Shown: positions 34,152 through 42,664, counted from the stretch's first letter. The stretch is DNA of 45,207 nt from Betaproteobacteria bacterium (GCA_009781085.1 WQYV01000011.1:1-45207), one strand, 5' to 3'. The notes: generated from the letters alone by a model not told the origin. Numbers and translations: made by a program.

Positions 34152-34203
34152 CCCTCTCCCACGAGTGGAAGAGGGGCATATGCTCCCGCCTGCTTGCGGG
34201 AGC
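34152..34203. repeat. REP-like palindrome pair between convergent genes
   Basis: Two hairpins: CCCTCT-c-CCAC/GTGG-a-AGAGGG (34152-34175) and GCTCCCGC (34182-34189)/GCGGGAGC (34196-34203). The second may end transcription, but no T-run follows. The sequence theme matches the element at 2339-2375, which suggests a dispersed extragenic repeat. Confidence 0.5.
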
Positions 34204-34224
34204 GGAGAGGAGGAAAAACCGATC

Positions 34225-35841
34225 TCAGCCAGGCACCCGGAAACGCTCGACACTGCCGCGCAACATTGTTGCCAGCGCATTCAACCCTTCAGCAGAATTG
34301 GCGACAGAACCAACGGCGCTGGAATTTTCCTCAACCATCTGCACAATCTGCTCGACCCGCCCGGCAATATCTTGGGTAGCAGCCGCCTGTTCTTTGAGTG
34401 CCCTAGCAACATCGTCAATCATACGCACGACATTCTGCGCGCCGGTATCAATTTCGCCGACTGTGCTGCCTGCTTTCTGAGCCATCCCCATACCTTCCTG
34501 CATCCGCTTGGAAGTCGTTTCCATCTGATCTGACATGGCGCTGGCACCACCCTGAATGGAACTCACCATCCCGGTAATCTCCTGCGCCGAGGTAGTCGTC
34601 TTTTCCGCCAGCTTGCGCACCTCGTCAGCAACAACGGCAAAGCCTCGTCCCTGCTCTCCAGCACGCGCTGCCTCAATCGCGGCATTCAACGCCAGCAGGT
34701 TGGTCTGGTCGGCCACATCGCGAATCACATGAATGATGGTGGAAATCCGCTCGGATTCTTGCCCCAGCTGTTGCGCTTTGGTAGCACCCTCAGTGACGGC
34801 CTCGGCCATCTGGCGGATTTCGTCAACCATCGAACGGATCGTTTTGGAACCAGAATGGGCGATTTTCCCCGCATTGGAGGAAGTCTGTCGCGCATCGTCG
34901 CTGAGTGTGGAAACATGGTTGATACTGGTTGTCATTTGTTCGAGCGCCGCAGCCATTGCCGTTGCCTGCTCGGATTGCAATTCGGAACTATGACGCACAT
35001 CGTTTGCAGCGCTGGAAAGTTCGGAAGCCGACGTAACAAGCTGGTTAGAGCCTTCACGAACATCACCGATCATCCGGGCAAGATTCCCGTTCATGCGTCC
35101 TAGCGCTGATTGCAGGATGCCGATTTCGTCCTTTGAGTCGGCCACGATGGTACGCGAAAGATCCCCCCCCGCCATTGCTTCAACCGTTTCGACCATGCCC
35201 TTCACCGGGCGCGTAATCGAGCGCGTCACAACAACCGCCACCCCCACTGACAGTGCAATCGCCGCAAGCATGGAAATGATGAGTGTTTTTTCGTCTTTCT
35301 CAACTTCCTCCGTAATTTGCGAGGCGCGGGTTTCGCTAAGTTTATTCTCAAACACCATGATTTCCCCAATATCGTTAATCAGTGCATCGGCGTGCCTGCT
35401 TATACTGGAAAAAGCCTCTGCCTCATTGGGAGAAGTGCGGTTTATGAACTGATCCTGCAGCGGAATGATAGCGACGAAATTTTCGCGTATCCTTTTCGAT
35501 GCCCGGATTTCTTCATCGGAAGAATTGAGTTTGAGGAGCCTCTCGAATTCCTCTATGTTAGCGAGCAGATCCGCCCTATATTTGATAACCGTTTCAGCAT
35601 CCTTGCGACGGTCGCCCTGATTGCCCACCAACCGCACCACAGAAACACGCATCTTGAACATGCTGGCTTGCATATTAGCTAGAGTTATTGCCTTTGGAAT
35701 ATTGACATTGCGGATATTAGACGACTTCTCGACAACATTGAGCAGGCTTGTGTAAATCGCGAAGATACACCCGACAAAAATCAGAACGACACTGGTAAAT
35801 CCAAACCCTAAGCGGGTTCCCAGTCGAAAATTTTTCAACAT
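34225..35841 (-). CDS. Methyl-accepting chemotaxis protein
   Basis: A 538-residue transmembrane chemoreceptor. An N-terminal helix (about residues 10-33), a periplasmic four-helix-bundle sensor of about 150 residues with charged coils, a second helix near 190-215 (MLAAIALSVGVAVVVT), then HAMP (RPVKGMVETVEAMAGGDLSR) and the cytoplasmic signalling hairpin. The hairpin tip is the highly conserved VADQTNLLALNAAIEAARAG followed by EQGRGFAVVADEVRKLAEKT, which binds CheA and CheW. No C-terminal NWETF-type tether for CheR is present; the protein ends VERFRVPG. The ATG at 35841 follows AGAGG; the longer frame is not family-like. The ligand is unknown. It has no chemotaxis partners in the window. Confidence 0.92.
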   Translation of the reverse strand: MLKNFRLGTRLGFGFTSVVLIFVGCIFAIYTSLLNVVEKSSNIRNVNIPKAITLANMQASMFKMRVSVVRLVGNQGDRRKDAETVIKYRADLLANIEEFERLLKLNSSDEEIRASKRIRENFVAIIPLQDQFINRTSPNEAEAFSSISRHADALINDIGEIMVFENKLSETRASQITEEVEKDEKTLIISMLAAIALSVGVAVVVTRSITRPVKGMVETVEAMAGGDLSRTIVADSKDEIGILQSALGRMNGNLARMIGDVREGSNQLVTSASELSSAANDVRHSSELQSEQATAMAAALEQMTTSINHVSTLSDDARQTSSNAGKIAHSGSKTIRSMVDEIRQMAEAVTEGATKAQQLGQESERISTIIHVIRDVADQTNLLALNAAIEAARAGEQGRGFAVVADEVRKLAEKTTTSAQEITGMVSSIQGGASAMSDQMETTSKRMQEGMGMAQKAGSTVGEIDTGAQNVVRMIDDVARALKEQAAATQDIAGRVEQIVQMVEENSSAVGSVANSAEGLNALATMLRGSVERFRVPG

Positions 35842-35872
35842 ACCTTTACCTCTCTTATCAAAAACCGAAACA

Positions 35873-35892
35873 ACACCTGTTCGTATAGGTGT
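35873..35892 (-). promoter_or_regulatory. Inverted repeat upstream of the chemoreceptor gene
   Basis: ACACCT (35873-35878) and AGGTGT (35887-35892) form 6-bp arms with an 8-base spacer, 32 bases before the receptor ATG. It could be a regulator site or a leader stem-loop. I looked for a sigma-28 promoter in this gap and did not find a convincing one. Confidence 0.3.
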
Positions 35893-36109
35893 GAATCCCA
35901 AGTACGCATCGTACCTGCCACCTACAAGCGGGGTTTGTGCAATACATCTCAATCTGTAAAGACTTTTTGATCAGATACGTACTTTCCGCTTTTACGCTTG
36001 CTAAACTTCGCGTGGAGCTGCCCGGAACTTTCACAACTCATCGGGCACTACATTTCTTTGATAGCATCGCACCCTTCCCTTCCAGACGTCTGGCAAGCGC
36101 CCACGAAAC

Positions 36110-36862
36110 ATGCGAGTAATCCTGCCCATCCTGGCCTGCATTCTTTGTGCGGGAATCGTACTGGCAACCGGCACCAACAAAGACGGGTTCCTGGCGGGAA
36201 ACGCAGCAGCACAGTGGCTGCCCCCCTTTTTCTGGGCCGGAGTTACCAACTTGGGCAATACGTCCGGTGCTTTTTGCCTGATTGCCCCCACACTTGCCCG
36301 CTGGCCGCGCTGTGCGGCGGCAGCGCTGCTGACCGCGCCGTTCGGTGCCCTCTATACCCATCTGATCAAGAGATTGGCCGACCTGCCTCGCCCTGCGAAG
36401 GTTCTGCCGCTCGAAACATTCCAGATCATCGACTCGCAGCTATCCTGGTATTCTTTTCCTTCTGGGCACAGCCTGACCGCTTTTGCGCTCGCAGGCATCC
36501 TAGTATTCTGCACCCGGCGGTGGCTGGCTTGGTTCGCGCTGCCCGTGGCGATGCTGGTTGCATTTTCGAGGATCGCGGTCGGGGCGCATTGGCCGCTCGA
36601 TTTGCTTGCCGGGGCTGCGGGCGGTTGGGCAACGGCGGCGCTCGGTTGCACGTTTTCGGCACGCTGGCGGTTTTGGGAAAATCTCCACGGCCAACGTATC
36701 CTCGCTGGCATGATGTTTCTTTGCGCATTATTTTTCGTTTTTGAGGACACGGGTTATCCCCGAGGGCTCTGGATGCAATATCTGCTGTGCGCCGTGGGCA
36801 TTGCCGGGGCGCTTCATGCCTTGTGGCGCCCGGTGGCATCGAGGGCGCAAGGCACGTCATGA
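36110..36862 (+). CDS. PAP2-family membrane phosphatase
   Basis: A 250-residue membrane protein of the type 2 phosphatidic acid phosphatase superfamily. The three catalytic motifs are complete: Lys87-x6-Arg94-Pro95 (KRLADLPRP), FPSGHS with His120, and SRIAVGAHWPLD with Arg154, nucleophile His160 and Asp164. About six helices surround them. Such enzymes act on the outer face of the inner membrane, on undecaprenyl pyrophosphate, lipid A phosphates or phosphatidyl-lipids. It is the first gene of a four-gene set and overlaps the next by ATGA. In that setting, dephosphorylating the polyprenyl carrier or the acceptor lipid is a fitting role, but this is inference. The ATG at 36110 lacks a strong ribosome site. 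Base composition rises steeply in GC within this gene. Confidence 0.88.
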   Translation: MRVILPILACILCAGIVLATGTNKDGFLAGNAAAQWLPPFFWAGVTNLGNTSGAFCLIAPTLARWPRCAAAALLTAPFGALYTHLIKRLADLPRPAKVLPLETFQIIDSQLSWYSFPSGHSLTAFALAGILVFCTRRWLAWFALPVAMLVAFSRIAVGAHWPLDLLAGAAGGWATAALGCTFSARWRFWENLHGQRILAGMMFLCALFFVFEDTGYPRGLWMQYLLCAVGIAGALHALWRPVASRAQGTS

Positions 36863-37785
36863 AGGCCGCCAAACGCGCCCTCGCCGTTGCCTTCTCGCTG
36901 GCGTTCGTGGTCTGGTTGCTGCAAAAACAGCAATGGGGCGAACTCGCCGCGATGCTGGGACAGCTCCCAGCCAGCGCGGCGCTTCTGGCGCTGGCGGGCT
37001 TCCTGCTGAGTTACGCGCTACGCGCGGCGCGGGTTTACGATGAATTCCGCCACGAGGCCAGGGGTCGTTTCGGCGCTTGTCTGCGCCTCGTGCTGCTGCA
37101 CAACGCGGCGGTGAATATCGTCCCCTTTCGCGGCGGCGAGGCGGCTTTTCCCGTGTTGCTCGGCAAGCTGTTCGGCACGCCGCTGGCGCGGGCGCTGGCT
37201 TCCCTCTTTTGGTTCCGCTTGCAGGACGCGCTGGTCGTGGCCGTGGTCGCCGTCGCCGTCTGGCCGGGTTTGCCGCCGCTCTGGCGCGGCGCGAGCGTGC
37301 TGGCGCTCGTCGCTTTTGCCTGGGCGCTGCCGCGCTGGGCGCGGCGTTCCGGCGGCAAGGCCGGGGGCGGCAGGCTGACCCGCCTGCGCAACGCCTTCGC
37401 CGAATCGACCCGGCATGCCCGTTTCGGCTGGCTCTGGACGATCGCCAACTGGACGGTCAAACTCGCCGCGCAGGCCTGGCTGCTGGCCGCACTGCTCGGG
37501 CGGGGCATAAACACGGGGGCGACGGGCGCGTTGGGGGCGGAACTCGCCGCCATCCTCCCGGTGCAGGGCGTGGCGGGATTCGGCACCTACGAAGCCGGCG
37601 CGGCGATGGCGCTGCTGCCCAACGGCGTCGCCCTGGCCGATGGCTTGCGCGCGGCGCTGGCGCTGCACCTTTTCGTCATCGCCTGTGCCGTGGGCGCCGG
37701 TATCATTGCCGCCTTGCTGCCTGAAATTCCCCTGCCGCGATCCGCGGGGGAGCAATCCGCATCCGAGAAAACCGAAAAATCATGA
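36859..37785 (+). CDS. YbhN/AglD-type integral membrane protein (LPG-synthase transmembrane family)
   Basis: A 308-residue protein with about eight hydrophobic segments and the family pattern of UPF0104/lysylphosphatidylglycerol-synthase-like membrane domains: an N-terminal LLQKQQWGELAAMLGQLP, a conserved LLSYALRAARVYDEFR, the NIVPFRGGEAAFPVLLGKLF loop, and a late GVAGFGTYEAGAA motif. These proteins sit beside glycosyltransferases and are thought to act as lipid flippases or to assist the transferases; the biochemical role is not settled. The ATG at 36859 overlaps the PAP2 stop (ATGA), and the next gene overlaps this stop in the same way, so translation is probably coupled. GC content is very high. 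Confidence 0.82.
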   Translation: MKAAKRALAVAFSLAFVVWLLQKQQWGELAAMLGQLPASAALLALAGFLLSYALRAARVYDEFRHEARGRFGACLRLVLLHNAAVNIVPFRGGEAAFPVLLGKLFGTPLARALASLFWFRLQDALVVAVVAVAVWPGLPPLWRGASVLALVAFAWALPRWARRSGGKAGGGRLTRLRNAFAESTRHARFGWLWTIANWTVKLAAQAWLLAALLGRGINTGATGALGAELAAILPVQGVAGFGTYEAGAAMALLPNGVALADGLRAALALHLFVIACAVGAGIIAALLPEIPLPRSAGEQSASEKTEKS

Positions 37786-38843
37786 ATTCCTCCCCCCTCC
37801 CCCCCGCCGAACCGTGCATCCCGGCTTCCCTACCGCGCCATACCCTATCTGTCGTCGTGCCGATGTACAACGAGGCCGAAAACGTCGAACCGCTGCTGGA
37901 TCGCATCCACCTCGCGCTCGCCCCCTACCCGTGGCCATGGGAAGTGGTGCTGGTCGACGACGGCAGCAGCGACGCCACGCCAGCGGAACTGGCGCGCTGC
38001 GCTGCCCTGCGCGGGCCGCATGTGCGCATCGTCCGGCTGCGGCGCAATTTCAAGCAGACGGCAGCCATGCAGGCCGGCATCGATACCGCACGCGGCAGCG
38101 TCATCGCTACCCTGGACGGCGACCTGCAAAACGACCCCATCGACATCCCGCGCATGGTAGGGCGGCTGCTCGACGAAGACCTCGACCTCGTCGCCGGCTG
38201 GCGCAAAGATCGCCAGGACAACCTGCTGCGCAAGATCCCCTCGCGCATCGCCAACCGCCTCATCGCCCGCATGACCGGCGTCTTCCTGCGCGATTACGGT
38301 TGCAGCCTCAAGGTCTTTCGCGCCAGCACCATCAAGAACGTGCGCCTCTACGGCGAAATGCACCGCTTCATCCCGGCCTGGCTGGCGACGGTGACCACCC
38401 CCCGGCGCATCGCGCAGGAAGTCGTCGCGCACCACCCGCGCGTGTTCGGGCAATCCAAATACGGCATCTCGCGCACGCTGCGCGTCGTGCTTGACCTCAT
38501 CTTCGTTTATTTCTTCATGCGCTTTCGTACCCGGCCAGGGCATTTCTTCGGCGGCATCGGCGTCATGCTCGGCGCGCTCGGCGGCCTCATCCTCGCTTAT
38601 CTCGCCGGCCTCAAGATTTTTCTCGGCGCAAGCATCGGCACGCGCCCGCTGCTGTTCGGCGGCTTTTTCCTCGTCATCGCGGGCGTGCAGATGGTGACCT
38701 CCGGCGTCCTCGCCGAATTGCTGGCGCGGGTTTACTACGAATTTAGCGGCACCCACGCCTATCTGGCGGAAGAAACGCCGCCGCCCGGCGAAAATGAATG
38801 CTGGCATTCGCCCGCCGCCGGTATCGCGGACGCCACCCCGTGA
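37782..38843 (+). CDS. GT2 polyprenyl-phosphate glycosyltransferase (DPM1/ArnC-like)
   Basis: A 353-residue transferase: a GT-A domain (1-235) followed by two C-terminal membrane helices (about 255-312), the layout of ArnC, GtrB and dolichol-phosphate-mannose synthases. Motifs seen: VVPMYNEAENV (25-35), VLVDDGSSDATP (57-66), NFKQTAAMQAG (89-99) and the metal site DGDLQND (112-118), then GWRKDRQD and the helix-rich anchor. It would move a sugar from a nucleotide donor to undecaprenyl phosphate on the cytoplasmic face. The substrate sugar cannot be told. ATG at 37782 overlaps the stop of the membrane protein gene, and the next gene starts with GTG overlapping its own stop, so the cluster is a single unit. 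Confidence 0.9.
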   Translation: MNSSPLPPAEPCIPASLPRHTLSVVVPMYNEAENVEPLLDRIHLALAPYPWPWEVVLVDDGSSDATPAELARCAALRGPHVRIVRLRRNFKQTAAMQAGIDTARGSVIATLDGDLQNDPIDIPRMVGRLLDEDLDLVAGWRKDRQDNLLRKIPSRIANRLIARMTGVFLRDYGCSLKVFRASTIKNVRLYGEMHRFIPAWLATVTTPRRIAQEVVAHHPRVFGQSKYGISRTLRVVLDLIFVYFFMRFRTRPGHFFGGIGVMLGALGGLILAYLAGLKIFLGASIGTRPLLFGGFFLVIAGVQMVTSGVLAELLARVYYEFSGTHAYLAEETPPPGENECWHSPAAGIADATP

Positions 38844-40429
38844 CCTCGCCGCCAAGGCTGGACGCCCGCACGCTCCTCATCCTGGCCCTGCCGCTCGCTG
38901 CCTTCCTGCTGCGCCTGGGTGGCGCGCCGCTGTTCGATGTCGATGAAGGCGCCTTCTCCGAAGCCACGCGCGAAATGTTCGAGCGCGGCGATTTTCTTTC
39001 CACCTGGCTCAACGGCGCGCCGCGTTTCGACAAGCCCATCCTCATCTACTGGCTGCAAGCGGTCAGTTACTGGTGTTTTTCCGGCATGTTCGGCGTCGAA
39101 TGGGCCTTCCGCCTGCCCTCGGCGCTCGCCGCGATAAGCTGGTGTTACGCCATCTGGCATTTCGCCCGGCCGCGTTTCGGCTCGGATGCGGCCCTGGCGG
39201 CGCTGGCGGTGGCGGCGACATCCCTCGGACCTTTCGCCATTGGCCGCGCCGCCACGGCGGACGCCCTGCTCAACCTCCTGCTCGCCCTCTCCCTGTTCGA
39301 TGCCTGGCGCCATCTCGAATCCGGCCAACGCGCCCCGCTCCTGCGCTGCTACGCTTGGATCGGCCTCGGCGTGCTCACCAAGGGCCCCATCGCCGTCCTC
39401 GTGCCGGGCGCCGTCACCTTCCTCCACTGCGCCAGCCGCAAGGATTGGCGCACCTGGCTGCGCGCCATGACCAACCCGTTCGGCTGGCTGATCCTCGCCC
39501 TCATCGCCGTTCCCTGGTATGCCGCGATCCTCGCCGTGCATGGCCAGGATTTCATCGACGGCTTCATCCTCAAACACAACGTCCGGCGCTTCACCAGCAC
39601 CCTCGAAGGCCACGCCGGCAGCATCTTCTACTACCTCATCGTCGTGCCCGCCCTGCTGCTGCCGTGGACCGGCCCGCTGTTCGCCAGCCTGCGCCGCCTG
39701 CGGGCCGACTTCGCCCGCCGCACCGAGCCGCGCGCCGATGACGGCCTGCGCCCCTACCTGTGGCTCTGGGCAGGGTTCGTCGTCGTCTTCTTCTCCCTCT
39801 CCGGCACCAAGCTGCCGCATTACGCGCTCTATGGCGCCACGCCCCTGTTCCTGCTCGTTGCCGCGCATCGCAACGCCCTGCATCGACCCCTCGCCCACCT
39901 CGTCGCGCCGACCGCCCTGCTCGCCCTGGCCATCGCCCTACCGACCCTGGGCGCGCTGCTGGCCGTGCGCGGCACGCTAGGCAACGACTACTACCGCGCC
40001 CTGTTCGCCGAGGGTCCCCTGCGGGCGGGCGCGGACTATTACGCCATTTGCGGCGGCGCGCTGCTCGTCTGGCTGGCCGCCCTCGTCGCCTTCAGGCAAA
40101 CGACCTGGAACCGCTTGCTTTTCGCCGCCTGCCTGCAAACGGCAGTGCTTGCGCTCGCCGTCGCGCCCTGGCTCGGCACGACGCAGCAAGGGCCGGTCAA
40201 GGAAGCCGCCCTGTTCGCGCGCAGCCGGCCGGAACCCGTCGTGCTCTGGAATTTGCGCATGCCGAGCGCGAGCGTCTACCGCGACGCCATCACCCCCTCG
40301 CGCGCGCCCGAAGCCGGCGAAATCGCCATCACCCGCCTCGACCGCCTGCCCGAACAGGGCTTCAAGATTCTCTTCCAGCGCGCCGGCGTCGCGGTCGTGC
40401 GTGCAGCGGCCAAGGGCGAGTATCAATAA
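38840..40429 (+). CDS. GT39/ArnT-like lipid-linked sugar transferase
   Basis: A 529-residue membrane enzyme of the PMT_2/ArnT type, with about eleven helices in the first 440 residues and a short soluble C-terminal domain. The periplasmic catalytic loop has LFDVDEGAFSEATREM (31-46), the acidic pair that activates the acceptor, then GAPRFDKPILIYWLQA (59-74). A following GRAATADALLNLLLALSLFDAW helix is typical of ArnT. It takes a sugar from undecaprenyl phosphate and moves it onto lipid A, a polymer or a protein outside the cytoplasmic membrane. The start is GTG at 38840, overlapping the GT2 stop (GTGA); the 14-codon longer frame would overlap more. It ends the four-gene set, and a strong hairpin follows the stop. 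Confidence 0.88.
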   Translation: MTSPPRLDARTLLILALPLAAFLLRLGGAPLFDVDEGAFSEATREMFERGDFLSTWLNGAPRFDKPILIYWLQAVSYWCFSGMFGVEWAFRLPSALAAISWCYAIWHFARPRFGSDAALAALAVAATSLGPFAIGRAATADALLNLLLALSLFDAWRHLESGQRAPLLRCYAWIGLGVLTKGPIAVLVPGAVTFLHCASRKDWRTWLRAMTNPFGWLILALIAVPWYAAILAVHGQDFIDGFILKHNVRRFTSTLEGHAGSIFYYLIVVPALLLPWTGPLFASLRRLRADFARRTEPRADDGLRPYLWLWAGFVVVFFSLSGTKLPHYALYGATPLFLLVAAHRNALHRPLAHLVAPTALLALAIALPTLGALLAVRGTLGNDYYRALFAEGPLRAGADYYAICGGALLVWLAALVAFRQTTWNRLLFAACLQTAVLALAVAPWLGTTQQGPVKEAALFARSRPEPVVLWNLRMPSASVYRDAITPSRAPEAGEIAITRLDRLPEQGFKILFQRAGVAVVRAAAKGEYQ

Positions 40430-40434
40430 ATAGA

Positions 40435-40468
40435 CCCCGTTAAGCGCAATGCGGGCTGCTTAACGGGG
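40435..40468 (+). terminator. Strong hairpin at the end of the glycan cluster
   Basis: CCCCGTTAAGC (40435-40445) pairs perfectly with GCTTAACGGGG (40458-40468) around a 12-base loop. It begins 5 bases after the GT39-like stop codon. No T-run follows, so it may act as an mRNA-protecting end structure, or as a weak terminator. Confidence 0.5.
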
Positions 40469-40492
40469 CGAAGAGGGGAACCATGCTGTTAA

Positions 40493-40698
40493 TGTAAAAG
40501 CAAATACTGTACCAATATATATCTAACTAAATTTATTAAATAATTTATAAAAATTTTTTTCTGATGTAAAGTGTTTCGACATTTTCATCACTAGAAAGAC
40601 GAATTATAGATATGTATATATCATCATGATGTTTGATTCAAAAGAAAACCTTTGAATCTACCCGCCTTTAAACCTGCCCCTGATTTCCAATGTTTAAA
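40493..40698. other. AT-rich gap with palindromes before the exonuclease III gene
   Basis: No coding sequence is seen. The stretch is nearly all A/T from about 40496 to 40620. It holds GATATGTATATATC (40609-40622), CATCATGATG (40622-40631) and GATTCAAA (40635-40642)/TTTGAATC (40651-40658), the last a perfect 8-bp inverted repeat 40 bases upstream of the gene start. These may be promoter or operator elements of the xth gene. No clean -35/-10 pair stands out. Confidence 0.4.
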
Positions 40699-41499
40699 AT
40701 GAAAATTGCCACCTGGAACGTCAACTCCCTGAAAGTCCGCCTGCATCAACTCTTGGGCTGGTTAGATGCAAACCGCCCCGATGTGCTTTGCCTACAGGAA
40801 TTGAAGCTGGAGGACAAAGCATTTCCGGAAGCGGAAATCCGGGCAGCAGGTTACTACGCGGCCTTTTCCGGGCAAAAAACTTATAACGGGGTAGCCATTC
40901 TTGCTTCTTCGCCGCCAGAAGATGTCACATACGGCATCCCCGGCTTCACTGATGAGCAAAAGCGCCTCATTGCCGCGACCATCAAAGGCATGCGCATCGT
41001 GTGTAGCTATTTTCCCAACGGACAGACCCCAGGATCGGACAAATTCGCCTATAAACTGGCCTGGCTCGACGCACTGACACGCTGGCTCAAGGTAGGGGCG
41101 CTGCCCATGTATCCGAATTTGGTACTTGCGGGTGATTTCAACATCGCCCCCGAGGCGGTGGATGTGCACCCCGAATGGAAAGGGGAAATCCTCGTTTCCC
41201 CCTCCGAACGTGCCGCATTCCGGGTACTCGTCGCATGCGGGCTTACCGACTCCTTTCGCCTATTCGAGCAACCAGAATACAGCTATTCATGGTGGGACTA
41301 CCGAATGGGGGCTTTCCGGCGCAATTTTGGCCTGCGCATCGACCATATCCTGGTTTCCCAGTCATTGCAGGATGCCTGCCGCGCCTGCGTGGTAGATAAA
41401 GCGCCGCGTAAACTGGAACGCCCTTCGGATCATGCACCGGTAATACTCGAACTAAGCTACCCCCCCGAACTATCAAAAATAAGGGAATTACACGTTTAG
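40699..41499 (+). CDS. xth: Exodeoxyribonuclease III
   Basis: A 266-residue AP endonuclease/3' exonuclease of the ExoIII family that repairs abasic sites and blocked 3' ends. The active-site set is visible: Asn7 in KIATWNVNS, Glu in CLQELKLED, Tyr in CSYFPNG, Asp and Asn in LAGDFNIAP, and Asp and His in RPSDHAPVILEL. The recognition loop YSWWDYRMGAFRRNFGLRID matches the family. I use the ATG at 40699 (MKIATWNVNSLKVRL); an ATG nine bases upstream adds three residues and is equally possible. It is a single gene. The 135 bases after it (41500-41634) hold nothing I can name and lead into the IS remnant. Confidence 0.95.
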   Translation: MKIATWNVNSLKVRLHQLLGWLDANRPDVLCLQELKLEDKAFPEAEIRAAGYYAAFSGQKTYNGVAILASSPPEDVTYGIPGFTDEQKRLIAATIKGMRIVCSYFPNGQTPGSDKFAYKLAWLDALTRWLKVGALPMYPNLVLAGDFNIAPEAVDVHPEWKGEILVSPSERAAFRVLVACGLTDSFRLFEQPEYSYSWWDYRMGAFRRNFGLRIDHILVSQSLQDACRACVVDKAPRKLERPSDHAPVILELSYPPELSKIRELHV

Positions 41500-41634
41500 G
41501 GAATCCCTGAACAACCGCTCGCAAAAATAGTCTCTGTCATAAAAATAGCCGTGGGCAGTCAATTTCCGTCAGTCAAGTGGGGAATTTTCAGGGGTTTGAC
41601 TCCATTTCAGAGTGTTTTGCCCCCATTCCCTGTT

Positions 41635-41934
41635 TCACGGGCACCCCCCGCCCATGAGGAGCGATAATCGCTTGCACGCCAGCCACAGGTTGACCAGGGC
41701 AAACAACGTCACGATCTGCCCGGTGTTTTTCACCAGCCCCCGATAGCAAGCCTTGGTATAGCCGGATTGCCGCTTCAGCACCCGGAACGGGTGTTCAACA
41801 ATCGCCCTTACCGCCGACAGCATCCGGTTGAACGCTTTCTGTTCCTTCGTCAGTTCGCCCCCAGCCGGTTTCTTGCCCGGCGTCAGAACGGACAGCCCGC
41901 CTTCCTTCGCGAAGCCGTCTTTTGCAGAGTCTCC
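41635..41934 (-). pseudogene. IS5-family transposase, C-terminal remnant
   Basis: About 100 residues of the end of a DDE transposase. The part NRMLSAVRAIVEHPFRVLKR, then GYTKACYRGLVKNTGQ and TLFALVNLWLA, is the C-terminal region of IS5-type transposases, where the final catalytic Glu lies in the VRAIVEHPFR helix. The frame is open back to about 41934 and the N-terminal two-thirds, including the other two catalytic acids, is missing. The boundary is marked by GAGTCTCC followed by unrelated sequence. No intact terminal inverted repeats were identified. It sits in a block of decayed mobile DNA. Confidence 0.75.
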
Positions 41935-42009
41935 TTAAAAAGGATGGCTGTGAGCCACTTGATGACAAAATCTACATCGTCACAATGGAAGAGACGGCGG
42001 ATGACACAG

Positions 42010-42371
42010 CTATTTCATTGACCTAGCGTGACGCCACACTGTTCCAAGCTTTGAAACGGCCATGTTAATTGTCGCCGACCCCACCCTTTCGGTCAGGCGT
42101 ATCTGGCAGTAGTGCACGAGATTATCGGTCTCCAACTCGGCAGCGCCCTGCTCGCCCAATCCAGCATCGGGCCGCTTGAGCAGACACCACTCATTTGATA
42201 GCTCTAGGACGAGTACCCCCCGGAATCGCTACGCATCTGACTGTACTGAGAGACAAGCCACCCGATGGTCACGGTTCCGGCATCCCAGTGACCATGTCCG
42301 GCCTCGATGCACCCTTCGATTTCGCTCGCCCAAGTGGCTGGCTCCCCTTTCGTCCGAAAGGTCTTCGTGAT
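42010..42371 (-). pseudogene. Degraded phage-type integrase, N-terminal part
   Basis: Two pieces of the N-terminal half of a tyrosine integrase are readable on the minus strand in order. The first, from 42371, reads ITKTFRTKGEPATWASEIE then GHWDAGTVTIGWLVSQYSQM and meets a stop. The second, in another frame, reads AAELETDNLVHYCQIRLTER then VGSATINMAVSKLGTVWRHA and stops at 42010. The first piece resembles the arm-binding segment of phage integrases (K-T-F-R-T-K-x-E-A-x-x-W-A), and the second the SAM-like core-binding domain (DDLxxFCRxR...GxxPATVNxxLSxLGTVxRHA). The catalytic domain is absent. The assignment comes from pattern recognition; frameshifts and stops make it a pseudogene. Confidence 0.65.
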
Positions 42372-42589
42372 AAAATAGATATTTTTATGATGGATTTGTA
42401 TGGCTACTTTTCACTGATCTTCAGAGAAGTGACTATAGCGATTTTCTAAAGTATCAGTTTTGTATTGATCACTGTAGCAGTTTTTGTTGTTTCTTGTTAA
42501 AAATCGTGAAATTTAATTACTAAAACAGCATAAAACTCAATGTATTATCAATTGTTATTTGGGTTTCGGTTGATTTCAACTTTACCCCT
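42372..42589. other. AT-rich gap upstream of tRNA-Arg
   Basis: Low-GC sequence with no coding pattern, in contrast to the surrounding genes. It probably belongs to the integrated relic. It should contain the tRNA-Arg promoter; a TTGTTA at about 42552 has no good -10 at the right distance. Confidence 0.35.
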
Positions 42590-42664
42590 CTCCCTGTAGT
42601 TCAATGGATAGAATAGGCGCCTCCTAAGCGCCAGATACAGGTTCGATTCCTGTCGGGGGGACCA
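42590..42664 (+). tRNA. tRNA-Arg (anticodon CCU)
   Basis: A complete cloverleaf of 75 bases with encoded CCA. The acceptor is CTCCCTG (42590-42596) against CGGGGGG (42654-42660), including two G-T pairs, with discriminator A. The D arm is GTTC-AATGGATA-GAAT, the anticodon arm GGCGC-CTCCTAA-GCGCC with anticodon CCT, and the T arm ACAGG-TTCGATT-CCTGT. It reads AGG, a rare codon. A first base of C is unusual. This gene is a well-known integration target for islands, and integrase pieces lie on both sides. Confidence 0.9.

Noticed and set aside
35842-36109. Possible sigma-28 promoter for the chemoreceptor gene
   Set aside because: No element close to TAAA-N15-GCCGATAA is seen on the minus strand in this gap.
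38759-39898. Minus-strand frames of 336-379 codons over the GT2 and GT39-like genes
   Set aside because: Very high GC makes stop codons rare on the antisense strand; the plus-strand proteins have complete motifs and linked starts, so these are shadows.
42195-42449. Plus-strand frame of 84 codons upstream of tRNA-Arg
   Set aside because: The minus strand of the same region shows integrase pieces in order, which explains the sequence better.
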